19,148 nt of DNA, from NCBI GenBank assembly GCA_902803675.1, contig CADCQZ010000358.1:1-19148 (forward strand), given 5' to 3'. The stretch is from an uncultured Eubacteriales bacterium. Lineage in GTDB: Bacteria; Bacillota_A; Clostridia; Christensenellales; Aristaeellaceae. Below, in pieces: positions 1 through 7,696 of this stretch. The notes under the pieces were generated by a model, which searched no databases, had not been told where the DNA came from, and was given only the letters and a program-made list of their open reading frames with translations. Made by a program: the position numbers and the translations under genes. The stretch's first letter is position 1. The number at the start of each line of letters is the position of its first letter.

Positions 1-1
1 A

Positions 2-77
2 TGGAGCGGTAGACGAGACTCGGACTCGCGACCTCCACCTTGGCAAGGTGGCGCTCTACCAACTGAGCTACTACCGC
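2..77 (-). tRNA. tRNA-Gly (anticodon GCC)
   Basis: Read on the minus strand this folds as a full cloverleaf. It has a 7-bp acceptor stem (GCGGTAG with CTACCGC), a D-arm with TAGCTCAGTTGGTAGAGC, an anticodon stem CCACC/GGTGG with loop TTGCCAA (anticodon GCC), a T-arm, discriminator T and an encoded CCA at 4-2. It is the last tRNA of the six-gene array visible here; more may follow beyond the window edge. Confidence 0.96.
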
Positions 78-82
78 AAATA

Positions 83-166
83 TGGTGCGGGCGAAGAGAC
101 TCGAACTCTTACACCGTTTGGCACCAGAACCTAAATCTGGCGCGTCTGCCATTCCGCCACGCCCGC
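83..166 (-). tRNA. tRNA-Leu (anticodon TAG)
   Basis: An 84-nt class II tRNA on the minus strand. The acceptor stem is GCGGGCG/CGCCCGC, the anticodon stem CCAGA/TCTGG encloses loop TTTAGGT (anticodon TAG), and a long variable arm lies before the T-arm, as expected for leucine. CCA is encoded. The UAG anticodon reads CUN codons. Confidence 0.95.
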
Positions 167-179
167 GTACGGGACAAAG

Positions 180-255
180 TGGTGACCCATCGGAGATTCG
201 AACTCCGGACACCTTGATTAAAAGTCAAGTGCTCTGCCAACTGAGCTAATGGGTC
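180..255 (-). tRNA. tRNA-Lys (anticodon TTT)
   Basis: Complete 76-nt cloverleaf on the minus strand: acceptor GACCCAT/ATGGGTC, D-arm TAGCTCAGTTGGCAGAGC, anticodon stem CTTGA/TCAAG with loop CTTTTAA (anticodon TTT), T-loop TTCGAAT, discriminator A and encoded CCA. The gap to its neighbours is only a few bases, so the array is co-transcribed and processed. Confidence 0.96.
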
Positions 256-258
256 ATG

Positions 259-333
259 TGGCTGGGGTGGCAGGGATCGAACCTACGCATCCAGGAGTCA
301 AAGTCCCGTGCCTTACCGCTTGGCTACACCCCA
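259..333 (-). tRNA. tRNA-Gln (anticodon TTG)
   Basis: 75-nt cloverleaf on the minus strand: acceptor TGGGGTG/CACCCCA, D-arm TAGCCAAGCGGTAAGGC, anticodon stem CGGGA/TCCTG with loop CTTTGAC (anticodon TTG), T-loop TTCGATC, discriminator G and encoded CCA. The weak first pair (U1-A72) is typical of glutamine tRNAs. Confidence 0.95.
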
Positions 334-356
334 TCAATAAGGACGATGGACTGAAA

Positions 357-433
357 TGGGGTGGGTGGTGGGAGTTGAACCCACGATTTCCAGAGCCACA
401 ATCTGGCGCTCTAACCACTGAACTACACCCACC
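357..433 (-). tRNA. tRNA-His (anticodon GTG)
   Basis: Cloverleaf on the minus strand with acceptor GTGGGTG/CACCCAC, anticodon stem CCAGA/TCTGG and loop TTGTGGC (anticodon GTG), T-arm GTGGG/CCCAC, and encoded CCA. An extra G at 433 can pair with discriminator C73; this G-1 is the histidine identity element, so I include it in the gene. Confidence 0.95.
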
Positions 434-441
434 ATGGCAAT

Positions 442-518
442 TGGCGCGCCTGAAGGGATTCGAACCCCTGGCCCACGGCTTAGAAGGCCGTTGCTCTGTC
501 CAGCTGAGCTACAGGCGC
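442..518 (-). tRNA. tRNA-Arg (anticodon TCT)
   Basis: First gene of the array. 77-nt cloverleaf on the minus strand: acceptor GCGCCTG/CAGGCGC, D-arm TAGCTCAGCTGGACAGAGC, anticodon stem ACGGC/GCCGT with loop CTTCTAA (anticodon TCT, reads AGA/AGG), T-loop TTCGAAT, discriminator G and encoded CCA. Confidence 0.96.
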
Positions 519-573
519 ATACCGCAGCTGTCATCAGCTTTCCTGGCATCGCCATACCCGCTGACAATTAAGG

Positions 574-602
574 ATATTATCACAAACGAAAACAGATGTC
601 AA
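574..602 (-). promoter_or_regulatory. Promoter of the tRNA array
   Basis: On the minus strand a perfect -35 TTGACA (602-597) is followed after 17 bp by TAATAT (579-574); an overlapping GATAAT (581-576) would give a 15-bp spacer. The start point would lie about 50 bp before tRNA-Arg. No clear terminator separates it from the amylase-family gene upstream, so some read-through from that gene is possible. Confidence 0.75.
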
Positions 603-641
603 TAATAAATTTCGCATCCGCACCATCTTTCCGAGGATTTT

Positions 642-1970
642 TTAAGCCGGATCGGTTTCATTTTGACCGTCATGAGACCGCCGCCCGTTCGGCACCGTGA
701 AGATCACCGGTTCTCCCCCGACGCTCACCAGTCCCTGCTCCGCCTGCACGTCCCCGCCGCCGATCAGGTCGGTGTATATCCCATCCGGCACGGAAAGCGT
801 CGCGACCCCTCCGCGGCCCTCGACACAGAACACGCCCACAAGGCACTCGTCGTCATGGACGTATTCCCCGATGATGATGCCCCTTCCCCCTTCGCGGACG
901 GTATAAGCGCCGTCCCTCATCAGGGGCGATCTTTTGATCCGCGACAGGGAACCGATAAGGCCCGACAGATCCCGACCGGTCTCCCAGGGGATGGCATCCC
1001 TGTCAAACAGGCCCGGCCGGTGGACACAGGCCTTTTCCTGACCGTTATAGATGAGGGTCAGGCCCCGCTGGAAAAACACGAACGCCGTCCAGTTCCTCAG
1101 GGCTCTCTCGTCCGGAGCCATGAACGCCGCGCGCATCCGATCATGGTTCTCCAGGAACCTCAGCTTGACATAGTTGTCGGGGTACAGGTATTCCTGCTGA
1201 CGGACCCTGAAGAGATAATCCTTCAGGGGCATCTCGCCCGTTAAATACCTGACCCAGTCATGGTACACATCGTACTCGTAGCTGATGTCGAAAGCCTGGA
1301 AGATCTCCGAGTCCGAGAGGCTCATCATGCCCCGGGACCGGTTCTCGACGGTGAATTCCGGCTCGACGGACTCACTGAGCCACAAACAGTCGGGCCTGAC
1401 CTGCGCCACCTGCCGCCGCGCCTCCCGCCAGAACTCCAGCGGGATCAAAGGCGCCACATCGCACCGGAACCCATCCACGATCCCGGCCCACATCTTCAGG
1501 GTGTCGATCTGATAGTCCCACAGACCGCGCTGCGCATAATCCAGGTCGATGACGTCGTACCACTCGCCGATCCTGTTGCCGAAGGTCCCGTCCGGCCGGT
1601 GGTAGAACCATTCCGGATGCTCCCGGGACAGCACCGAATCCGGGGACGTGTGATTGTACACCACGTCGATGATGCACTTCATCCCCTCGGAGTGGATCGC
1701 GTCCACCAGGGCTTTAAAATCCTCCAGAGTGCCGTATTCGGGATTGACGGCCCGATAATCGCTGATGGCATAGGGACTTCCCAGAGACCCCTTCCGGCGT
1801 TTGACGCCGACGGGATGGATGGGCATCAGCCAGATGATATCGACCCCCAGGGCCCTGATCCGCCCGAGATCTTCCCGCACCTTGTCGAAAGTCCCTTCAG
1901 GGCTGTACTGCCGCACGAAAACGCAGTACATCACCTGGTTGCGGAGCGACTTATCCGTATCCGCCGCCAT
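642..1970 (-). CDS. GH13 alpha-amylase-family glycosidase, cytoplasmic
   Basis: Predicted retaining alpha-glucan hydrolase of family GH13, about 442 residues. It has no signal peptide, so it should act on imported maltodextrins or stored glycogen. All four conserved regions are visible (numbered from the chosen ATG): DVVYNH at 102-107, GFRCDVA with nucleophile Asp171, LSESVE with acid/base Glu200, and FLENHD with the stabilising Asp277. A short C-terminal beta domain follows the barrel, and there is no extra N-terminal domain. I chose ATG at 1970 because GAAAGGCGG lies 11 bases upstream; a GTG at 1982 would add four residues but directly abuts that site. It is a single gene, divergent from copA. 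The substrate (amylase, alpha-glucosidase or neopullulanase-like) cannot be settled by eye. Confidence 0.9.
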   Translation of the reverse strand: MAADTDKSLRNQVMYCVFVRQYSPEGTFDKVREDLGRIRALGVDIIWLMPIHPVGVKRRKGSLGSPYAISDYRAVNPEYGTLEDFKALVDAIHSEGMKCIIDVVYNHTSPDSVLSREHPEWFYHRPDGTFGNRIGEWYDVIDLDYAQRGLWDYQIDTLKMWAGIVDGFRCDVAPLIPLEFWREARRQVAQVRPDCLWLSESVEPEFTVENRSRGMMSLSDSEIFQAFDISYEYDVYHDWVRYLTGEMPLKDYLFRVRQQEYLYPDNYVKLRFLENHDRMRAAFMAPDERALRNWTAFVFFQRGLTLIYNGQEKACVHRPGLFDRDAIPWETGRDLSGLIGSLSRIKRSPLMRDGAYTVREGGRGIIIGEYVHDDECLVGVFCVEGRGGVATLSVPDGIYTDLIGGGDVQAEQGLVSVGGEPVIFTVPNGRRSHDGQNETDPA

Positions 1971-2013
1971 AAACGCAGACACCGCCTTTCAAAACTCTGT
2001 CAATGACAGAAGC

Positions 2014-2022
2014 ATTATATCA
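2014..2022 (-). promoter_or_regulatory. Extended -10 promoter for the GH13 gene
   Basis: The minus strand reads TGATATAAT, a perfect -10 hexamer (2019-2014) with the upstream TG of an extended -10 element. No good -35 is seen 17 bp upstream. It lies about 45 bp before the chosen start codon. Confidence 0.65.
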
Positions 2023-2081
2023 ACTCTTCCGGACGCGCACAAGCCCGGAGAGGGCCCGTCATGGATTTTTGTTTCGTTTTC

Positions 2082-2090
2082 TGCTATAAT
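2082..2090 (+). promoter_or_regulatory. copA: Extended -10 promoter for copA
   Basis: The plus strand reads TGCTATAAT, again an extended -10 with a perfect TATAAT and no convincing -35. It lies 43 bp before the copA ATG and diverges from the GH13 promoter. Promoters with poor -35 boxes often need an activator or are repressor-controlled, but I see no clear CopY or CsoR operator. Confidence 0.6.
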
Positions 2091-2133
2091 AACGATGTCC
2101 GGCGTTTTGATCCCGGGCAAAAGGAGCATCCGT

Positions 2134-4659
2134 ATGAAGCAATACATCGTGACCGGTATGAGCTGCGCGGCGTGCCAGGCCCGCGTGGAAAAGGCTGTGA
2201 GCGCCGTCGACGGCGTGACGAGCTGTTCCGTGAGCCTGCTCACCAACAGCATGGGAGTCGAGGGCAGCGCGTCCGCCGCCGCGGTCATCCGCGCCGTGGA
2301 AGAGGCGGGATACGGCGCCTCGGAAAAGGGACAGGCCGATCACAGAAACACCGCGGCAGACGATGAGGACGCCCTGAAAGACCGGGACACGCCCCGGCTG
2401 AGGAAGCGCCTGGTTGCCTCCGTCGCCTTCCTGGCGCTCATGATGTACATCACCATGGGGCACAACATGTGGGAATGGCCCGTACCGGGCTTTTTTGCGC
2501 ACAACCACCTGGGGCTGACTCTCCTGCAGATGATCCTGGCCGCGGTGGTGATGATCATCAACCACGCTTTTTTCGTGAGCGGCTTCAAGTCCCTCCTGCA
2601 CAGGGCCCCGAACATGGACACCCTGGTGGCCCTGGGTTCATCCGTCTCTTTCGCGTGGAGCACAGCCGTGTTTTTTGAAATGTGCGGCATGGTGACGGGG
2701 GGTGCCCCGAACGCCGACCTGATGCCCCTGTATCACGGCCAACTGTACTTTGAATCCGCCGCCATGATCCCGGCGCTGATCACGGTGGGCAAGATGCTGG
2801 AAGCCATGTCCAAAGGCAGGACCACCAGCGCCCTCAAGGCCCTGATCCGGATGAAACCGAAAACGGCCGTCGTCATCCGGGACGGCGTGGAGACCCAGGT
2901 CCCCGTGGAGGCTCTCGAGCCCGGGGATATCTTTGCCGTGCGGCCGGGCGAGAGCATCCCGGTGGACGGGGTCATCGTGGAAGGCACGAGCGCCGTCAAC
3001 GAATCGGCGCTGACCGGTGAGTCCATCCCCGTGGATAAAGCGCCCGGCGACACCGTCAGCGCGGCCACCGTCAACCAGGCCGGATACATCCGCTGCCGGG
3101 CGACCCGCGTGGGTGAGGACACGACCCTATCCCAGATCATCCGCATGGTCAGTGACGCCGCCGCCACCAAGGCGCCCATCGCCAGGATCGCGGACAAGGT
3201 GTCCGGCATTTTCGTCCCTGCCGTCATCATGATTGCCGTCATCGTCGTCATCGGATGGCTCCTCGTGGGAGAGAGCCTCAGCGGCGCCCTCGCGCGGGGC
3301 ATTTCGGTGCTGGTCATCTCCTGCCCCTGCGCCCTGGGGCTCGCGACCCCGGTGGCCATCATGGTGGGAAACGGCCTGGGTGCGCGCAGCGGCATCCTGT
3401 TCAAAACGAGTGAATCCCTGGAGACCGCGGGCAAAGCCTCCATCATCGCCCTGGACAAGACCGGCACCATCACCCGGGGCACGCCCGAAGTGACCGCCGT
3501 GATGCCCGAGGACGGCATCACCGAGGCCCGTCTGATGCGCGCCGCCCTCACCCTGGAGAACAAGAGCGAGCATCCCCTGGCCCGGGCCGTCACAGCGGAA
3601 GGCGAAAAGCGAAAGATGACACCGGAGGCCACGACGGATTTCAAAGCCGTCCCGGGCAACGGGCTGAGCGCCGTCACCGGGGACGGCAAACACCTGTACG
3701 GCGGAAACGCGGCCTTTATCGGCGGGATACTGCCCCTCGGGCAGGATATCCTCAAAAGAGCGGACGCCCTTGCCGCTCAGGGAAAGACGCCCTTGTTCTT
3801 TGCCGAGGACAACACCTTTTTGGGACTGATCGCCGTGGCGGACGTGCTGCGCGGTGATTCGAAAGAAGCTGTCCGGGAGCTGAGGAAGCTGGGGCTCGAA
3901 GTGGTGATGCTGACCGGTGACAACCGCCGCACGGCGGACGCCATCGGTCGGGAAGCCGGCGTGGACCGGGTGATCGCCGACTTGCTGCCCCAGGACAAGG
4001 AAAAGGCCGTGAGGCAGCTGCAGCGGCAGGGAAAAACCATCATGGTGGGCGACGGCATCAACGACGCGCCGGCCCTGACATCCGCGGACATCGGCATCGC
4101 CATCGGGGCCGGGACGGATGTGGCCGTGGACAGCGCCGACGTGGTGCTGATGAACAACAGCCTCAAGGACGCCGCCGCCGCGATCCGTCTGAGCCGGTAC
4201 ACCCTTACAAACATCCATGAGAACCTCTTCTGGGCCTTCATTTACAATCTGATCTGCATCCCCCTGGCGGCCGGGCTCTTCGGCTGGAAAATGAGCCCCA
4301 TGATCGGCGCCGCGGCCATGAGCCTGAGCAGCTTCACCGTGTGCATGAACGCCCTCAGGCTGAACCTGAAGGACATCCGCGACCCCTCCCGGGACCGCGC
4401 GCCGCGGAAAAAGAAAGCCCCGGAAAGCAGGACCGCGCGGCCTGTTCCGGAAGAAATAACGGTGCGGGTGGGCGGCATGATGTGCGTGCACTGTGAGAAC
4501 GCCGTGAAGAACGCCCTTGAAAAGCTCCCCTTCGTGACCGAGGCCGCAGCGGATCACGAAAAAGGCGAAGCGGTGATCCGTCTTAGCGGACCTTTTGACG
4601 AGGACGCGGTCCGACAGGCCGTCCAGAGCGAGGATTACGAGTATCTGGGCCGCAAGTGA
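2134..4659 (+). CDS. copA: Cu(I)-exporting P1B-type ATPase with N- and C-terminal HMA domains
   Basis: Predicted copper efflux pump of 841 residues in the cytoplasmic membrane. An N-terminal heavy-metal-associated domain carries GMSCAAC (Cys11, Cys14). The pump core follows: TGES at about 294-297, the transmembrane CPC motif at 397-399, the phosphorylated Asp441 in DKTGT, the His480-Pro481 pair diagnostic of P1B pumps, and GDGINDAP at about 639. Late membrane helices carry YN and MSLSS, which are copper(I)-type ligands. After the core a second HMA domain holds GGMMCVHC (Cys784, Cys787). The start is fixed by AAAAGGAG seven bases before ATG at 2134; the reading frame stays open upstream to 1801 but that part overlaps the divergent gene. 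It appears to be a single-gene unit, with no chaperone or repressor gene adjacent. Closely related metal specificities (silver) cannot be excluded. Confidence 0.95.
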   Translation: MKQYIVTGMSCAACQARVEKAVSAVDGVTSCSVSLLTNSMGVEGSASAAAVIRAVEEAGYGASEKGQADHRNTAADDEDALKDRDTPRLRKRLVASVAFLALMMYITMGHNMWEWPVPGFFAHNHLGLTLLQMILAAVVMIINHAFFVSGFKSLLHRAPNMDTLVALGSSVSFAWSTAVFFEMCGMVTGGAPNADLMPLYHGQLYFESAAMIPALITVGKMLEAMSKGRTTSALKALIRMKPKTAVVIRDGVETQVPVEALEPGDIFAVRPGESIPVDGVIVEGTSAVNESALTGESIPVDKAPGDTVSAATVNQAGYIRCRATRVGEDTTLSQIIRMVSDAAATKAPIARIADKVSGIFVPAVIMIAVIVVIGWLLVGESLSGALARGISVLVISCPCALGLATPVAIMVGNGLGARSGILFKTSESLETAGKASIIALDKTGTITRGTPEVTAVMPEDGITEARLMRAALTLENKSEHPLARAVTAEGEKRKMTPEATTDFKAVPGNGLSAVTGDGKHLYGGNAAFIGGILPLGQDILKRADALAAQGKTPLFFAEDNTFLGLIAVADVLRGDSKEAVRELRKLGLEVVMLTGDNRRTADAIGREAGVDRVIADLLPQDKEKAVRQLQRQGKTIMVGDGINDAPALTSADIGIAIGAGTDVAVDSADVVLMNNSLKDAAAAIRLSRYTLTNIHENLFWAFIYNLICIPLAAGLFGWKMSPMIGAAAMSLSSFTVCMNALRLNLKDIRDPSRDRAPRKKKAPESRTARPVPEEITVRVGGMMCVHCENAVKNALEKLPFVTEAAADHEKGEAVIRLSGPFDEDAVRQAVQSEDYEYLGRK

Positions 4660-4726
4660 CGACGCGGAGCCCTTCCCCGGGGCCCGGGATCATACGGATT
4701 CTCAAAAGAGACAAACGAAATTTTTC

Positions 4727-4755
4727 TTGTTATTTACGGCCGAATGTGTTACTAT
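4727..4755 (+). promoter_or_regulatory. Promoter of the ferredoxin gene
   Basis: TTGTTA (4727-4732) and TACTAT (4750-4755) are separated by exactly 17 bp in an AT-rich patch, about 45 bp before the ferredoxin ATG. This makes the ferredoxin an independent unit from copA. Confidence 0.65.
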
Positions 4756-4799
4756 ATGAAAGCTTAAATAAAGCAAACAACAACTTTGGAGGTGTTACC

Positions 4800-4970
4800 A
4801 TGGCTTATCAGATCAGTGACGATTGTATCTCCTGCGGCGCTTGCGCTGCTGAATGCCCCCAGGAAGCCATCAGTGAAGGCGACGGCAAGTTCGTGATCGA
4901 TGCCGACAAGTGCATCGACTGCGGCTCTTGCGCGGACACCTGCCCGGTCGGCGCTCCCCAGCAGGCATAA
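4800..4970 (+). CDS. 2[4Fe-4S] ferredoxin, clostridial type
   Basis: A 56-residue low-potential electron carrier. Two typical motifs are present, CISCGACAAECP (Cys9, 12, 15, 19) and CIDCGSCADTCP (Cys38, 41, 44, 48), each Cys-x2-Cys-x2-Cys-x3-Cys-Pro, so both clusters should be [4Fe-4S]. Length and pattern match the classic ferredoxins that serve pyruvate:ferredoxin oxidoreductase and hydrogenase in anaerobes. A strong GGAGGTG site lies just upstream of ATG at 4800; an in-frame start further upstream would overlap copA and carries no such signal. Own promoter and terminator make it a monocistronic gene. Its acidic sequence is normal for the family. Confidence 0.96.
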   Translation: MAYQISDDCISCGACAAECPQEAISEGDGKFVIDADKCIDCGSCADTCPVGAPQQA

Positions 4971-4985
4971 GCTTTTGTAAGCCGG

Positions 4986-5020
4986 TCCCCCCGGGCATCC
5001 TGTGCCCGGGGGGATATTTC
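4986..5020 (+). terminator. Rho-independent terminator after ferredoxin
   Basis: A perfect 12-bp stem (4986-4997 with 5003-5014, TCCCCCCGGGCA and its complement) encloses the 5-nt loop TCCTG and is followed by a short weak T-tract (TATTTCAT). It starts 16 bases after the ferredoxin stop. Confidence 0.8.
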
Positions 5021-5073
5021 ATATCCGTGAGTTCGATCGCGGGCGGGTCTCCTGACGGCAGCCGGCCGCGGAT

Positions 5074-5089
5074 GGGAGGATGGAGCTTG
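5074..5089 (+). promoter_or_regulatory. Ribosome binding site that fixes a TTG start
   Basis: GGGAGGA (5074-5080) is followed after six bases by TTG at 5087. The nearby in-frame ATG at 5072 would have its own first codons inside this site and no site upstream of it, so TTG is preferred. Confidence 0.65.
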
Positions 5090-5725
5090 AACAGACTGAT
5101 CGATATCCTCGAGAGAAAAATGGGCCGCTTTTACATCAGAGGCCTCATGCAGTATATCTGTTTCGGCATGCTGGGCGTGTTCATATTGGACATGCTGCCC
5201 ATCGGCTACGGCAGGGTCATGGCTTTCCTGAGCTTTGATCGGGCCATGATCCTGCGAGGCCAGATCTGGCGGCTGTTCACGTTCATTTTCCTGCCGCCCT
5301 CCAGCAGTATCATTTTCATCATATTCGCGCTGTACTTCTATTACTTCCTGGGGACCACCCTGGAGCAGCGCTGGGGAAGCCGGCGCTTCAACCTGTACTA
5401 CCTCTTCGGCATCCTGGGCGGTATCCTGGGGGGCTTCCTGTTCGGATACAACACCAACACCTACCTGAACATGTCCCTCTTCCTGGCTTTCGCCCTGCTG
5501 TATCCCGACTATCAGATCCTGCTGTTCTTTATCCTGCCGGTCAAAATGAAGTACATCGCCCTCGCGGACGCCGCCCTGATGACCTACAGCTTCATCATAG
5601 GCACCTGGCCCATGCGGGGCTGCATGATCCTGTCCCTGCTCCCGCTGTTCCTGTTTTTCGGGGACACGATGCTCGCGGAAGGAAAACGCATCGTCAGGCA
5701 GATCAGATACAAGCTCGGAAAATAA
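5087..5725 (+). CDS. Rhomboid-like membrane protein lacking the catalytic Ser/His
   Basis: A polytopic membrane protein of 212 residues with about five or six hydrophobic segments. Rhomboid-fold marks are clear: WRLFTFIFLPP after the first helix, the LEQRWGSRRF loop before the next, and LPVKMKYIAL after a later helix. The GxSG serine motif expected before ALLYPDYQILL is replaced by LNMS, and no histidine occurs in the last helices, so it should not be an active protease. It may instead bind or shepherd membrane proteins, as derlins and iRhoms do; that is inference from the family. The start is TTG at 5087, chosen because GGGAGGA at 5074-5080 lies six bases upstream; the ATG at 5072 overlaps that site. 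It is flanked by terminators on both sides. Confidence 0.8.
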   Translation: MNRLIDILERKMGRFYIRGLMQYICFGMLGVFILDMLPIGYGRVMAFLSFDRAMILRGQIWRLFTFIFLPPSSSIIFIIFALYFYYFLGTTLEQRWGSRRFNLYYLFGILGGILGGFLFGYNTNTYLNMSLFLAFALLYPDYQILLFFILPVKMKYIALADAALMTYSFIIGTWPMRGCMILSLLPLFLFFGDTMLAEGKRIVRQIRYKLGK

Positions 5726-5744
5726 TGTCCGCATCAAAGCATCC

Positions 5745-5780
5745 GCCCCGAACGCTCAAAAGCATTCGGGGCATGTTTTT
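5745..5780 (+). terminator. Terminator after the rhomboid-like gene
   Basis: A 12-bp stem with one mismatch (GCCCCGAACGCT with AGCATTCGGGGC) and loop CAAA is followed by ATGTTTTT. It lies between convergent genes; on the minus strand the hairpin lacks a T-tract, so it mainly serves the plus-strand gene. Confidence 0.85.
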
Positions 5781-5819
5781 ATAGGGACCGATATATTGCA
5801 CACGGCGGCGCGCCGGATA

Positions 5820-7619
5820 TTATTTTCGCGGCGCGAAGGTGAATGTGACCTCCATGGTCTCGATATGCCCCATGCACTCCAGATCCCTGTTCAACGGGGT
5901 AGCGGAGATCCCCGTCAGGTCCCCGTAAAGCACCCGGGCGTCGGCCTTCGTGACCTTTTTCATATCGACCCACTCGTTGAACAGATTGGTTCGGGTGCAT
6001 TTGCCGTCGTCGGAACAGGTATAGTTCCTGCCCTTGAGCTTGACCTTTTCCCCGTTGATCCTCACCTCGGTCACGTTGACACACCAGCCCGGGAAAAGCT
6101 GCTCGGCATTGGACAGCCCCACAGCGCAGAAAGCCGTATTCTGCGCGAACCCCTGCTGAGTGCCGGTGAAATCCAGCGCCACGGTGTAGACCCCCTCGCC
6201 GGTGATCTCCACATCCGTGGGAACGATGCCCGGCGTGATGGCGTCCGGCGTGTAGGTGTCCCCCACACTGTAACTGAGCGCCCAGCCGCCCTCACTGAAC
6301 ATGATCCACGCCACGCAGGTATCATCCGTCACGGGGATGGCGTCCGCACGCAGGGATACTGGGGCCGCGGCGATCGCTTCCTCCACGGCCCGGCGGCCGG
6401 AAGCAGCGATCTCAGCGCGATCCCTGCCCTCCTCGGAAGCGGCGTTCCTGCCAAGGTAGATCGCCGCCATCTCCTTATCGGTGATCTTAAGATCCCGCCG
6501 GATGAAGAACCCGCTGCAGTCCCACAGGCAGGAAGTAAAGTTCAGAGCGTCACAGCAGTCCAGGAACACCTTGTGATACAGCGCGGCATTGGGCTTCATC
6601 ACCCCGTCCTCGCCGGGCAGCGCGCCGTATTCGCCGATGACCACGCCATAGCCCTGAGCCGTGAAGCGGCTCATCTGGCTGAGGGTCTTGTACATGGCGT
6701 CAAGATCCGACGCCGATCCCCACAGCGTGGCCCTCGACGCGGAGGCGGCGCCGCAGTAGCTCCAGGGATCATAGTAGTGCACTGAGACCATCAGCCTGTT
6801 TACGGCCGTATCCGCCGGCATTTTGAAACGGCTGTCAAAGGTAGCCTTGATGTTGGTGCCGTATCCTGCGATGAGCAGGAAGCGCTCCGCGTTGTTGCCG
6901 CCGCTTTCCCGCACCGTATCCACGAAGGCCTGGTTGACCTCGTTGGTCAGAGCGTAGCGCTTATCGTCAGAAAGATAGGTCTTCACAGAGTCCCGGCAGT
7001 AGCACGGGGAATTCTCATCGAACCTCGCCCCCAGCTCCTCGTTGGCGCTCTCGAAGATCACATAGTCGGAATAATCCCGGAAGTACCCGGCGATCTGACG
7101 CCACATGCCCTTGTACGCTTCCATGGCGAAAGCGGCAGTCTGATCGTCCTCCGAGCCGAACATGCCCCACCAGCCGCCGTCCCAGTGGTCGTTGATGATG
7201 ACGTACATGCCGGCGTTCCGGGCGTAATCCACGATCTCGCGGACCCGGGCCAGGTAACTTTCATCCAGGGTACAGTCCTTCATCTCAAAGGGCATCGGGC
7301 TGGCGTTGGTCATCCATGCCACGGGAATACGGACCGTATCGAAACCCGCGGCTTTCATAGCCGTGAGCATCGCTTGGGTGGTCACCGGCTGGCCCCAGGA
7401 TACCTCGTACACTTTGGGATCCCCGCTGTAGCGGCCGCGTGTGGCGTCACAGGCCTCCATGGTGTTTCCCAGATTGATGCCGTTGCCCATGAGGCAGGTG
7501 GCCTCCATCGCAGTGAGGGCATGCCGAATCGTGCCGTCATCCCCGGAAGCGCTCTCACCCCATGCCGCGCCCGGGATCAGCATCGAGAGGATCAAAACAG
7601 CGCAAAGCACTCGTATCAT
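5820..7619 (-). CDS. Secreted GH5 endoglucanase with a C-terminal shared module
   Basis: A 599-residue extracellular enzyme that should cut beta-1,4-type glucans by the retaining GH5 mechanism. A signal peptide spans about 1-21 (hydrophobic core to GAAWG). The GH5 barrel covers about 35-395: GINLGNTMEA at 47-56, SWGQPVTT, VRIPVAW, DHWDGGWWG, acid/base Glu194 in ESANE, HYYDPW at 281-286, and nucleophile Glu330 in VIGEYGAL. The pattern is close to subfamily 4, which includes endoglucanases, lichenases and xyloglucanases. After a linker, residues 436-597 form a module homologous to the repeats of the secreted protein at 12081-14078, here with six cysteines (435, 498, 513, 535, 541, 582). AAGAGGG precedes the ATG at a good distance. 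It is the last gene of the locus, beyond a hairpin, so it probably depends on read-through. Confidence 0.9.
   Translation of the reverse strand: MIRVLCAVLILSMLIPGAAWGESASGDDGTIRHALTAMEATCLMGNGINLGNTMEACDATRGRYSGDPKVYEVSWGQPVTTQAMLTAMKAAGFDTVRIPVAWMTNASPMPFEMKDCTLDESYLARVREIVDYARNAGMYVIINDHWDGGWWGMFGSEDDQTAAFAMEAYKGMWRQIAGYFRDYSDYVIFESANEELGARFDENSPCYCRDSVKTYLSDDKRYALTNEVNQAFVDTVRESGGNNAERFLLIAGYGTNIKATFDSRFKMPADTAVNRLMVSVHYYDPWSYCGAASASRATLWGSASDLDAMYKTLSQMSRFTAQGYGVVIGEYGALPGEDGVMKPNAALYHKVFLDCCDALNFTSCLWDCSGFFIRRDLKITDKEMAAIYLGRNAASEEGRDRAEIAASGRRAVEEAIAAAPVSLRADAIPVTDDTCVAWIMFSEGGWALSYSVGDTYTPDAITPGIVPTDVEITGEGVYTVALDFTGTQQGFAQNTAFCAVGLSNAEQLFPGWCVNVTEVRINGEKVKLKGRNYTCSDDGKCTRTNLFNEWVDMKKVTKADARVLYGDLTGISATPLNRDLECMGHIETMEVTFTFAPRK
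5829..6314 (-). other. Shared module in the GH5 C-terminus
   Basis: Codes for residues 436-597 of the GH5 enzyme. It lines up with the modules of the 665-residue protein: ITGEGVYTVALDF against ITGAGTYTVGLEF, NVTEVRINGE against NVTEVKVNGE, and YTCSDDGKCTRTNLFNEWV against YTSSDDGITTRENLYNEWV. The best match is to the third module. I do not recognise it as a named carbohydrate-binding family. Confidence 0.8.
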
Positions 7620-7648
7620 ACCTTTATCCCTCTTGATCGAAGATCAGA

Positions 7649-7687
7649 TAAAAGGACTGCCGTACGGTCCTTTCCGTACGGCAGTCC
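7649..7687 (-). terminator. Intercistronic hairpin/terminator after the solute-binding protein gene
   Basis: A perfect 14-bp inverted repeat (7654-7667 and 7674-7687, arm GGACTGCCGTACGG) with a 6-nt loop begins 9 bases after the binding-protein stop. On the minus strand it is followed by TTTTATC. It is a good intrinsic terminator, yet only about 30 bp remain before the GH5 start, too little for a separate promoter, so partial read-through or mRNA end protection is likely. Confidence 0.85.
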
Positions 7688-7696
7688 CGGTCGACT

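Noticed and set aside
249..605. Open frame on the plus strand across the tRNA array
   Set aside because: It runs through three complete tRNA genes on the other strand, so it is chance.
4660..4690. GC-rich CCCCGGGG segment after copA as a terminator
   Set aside because: No stable stem with a following T-run could be drawn; copA may end at an undetected site or read into the ferredoxin gene.
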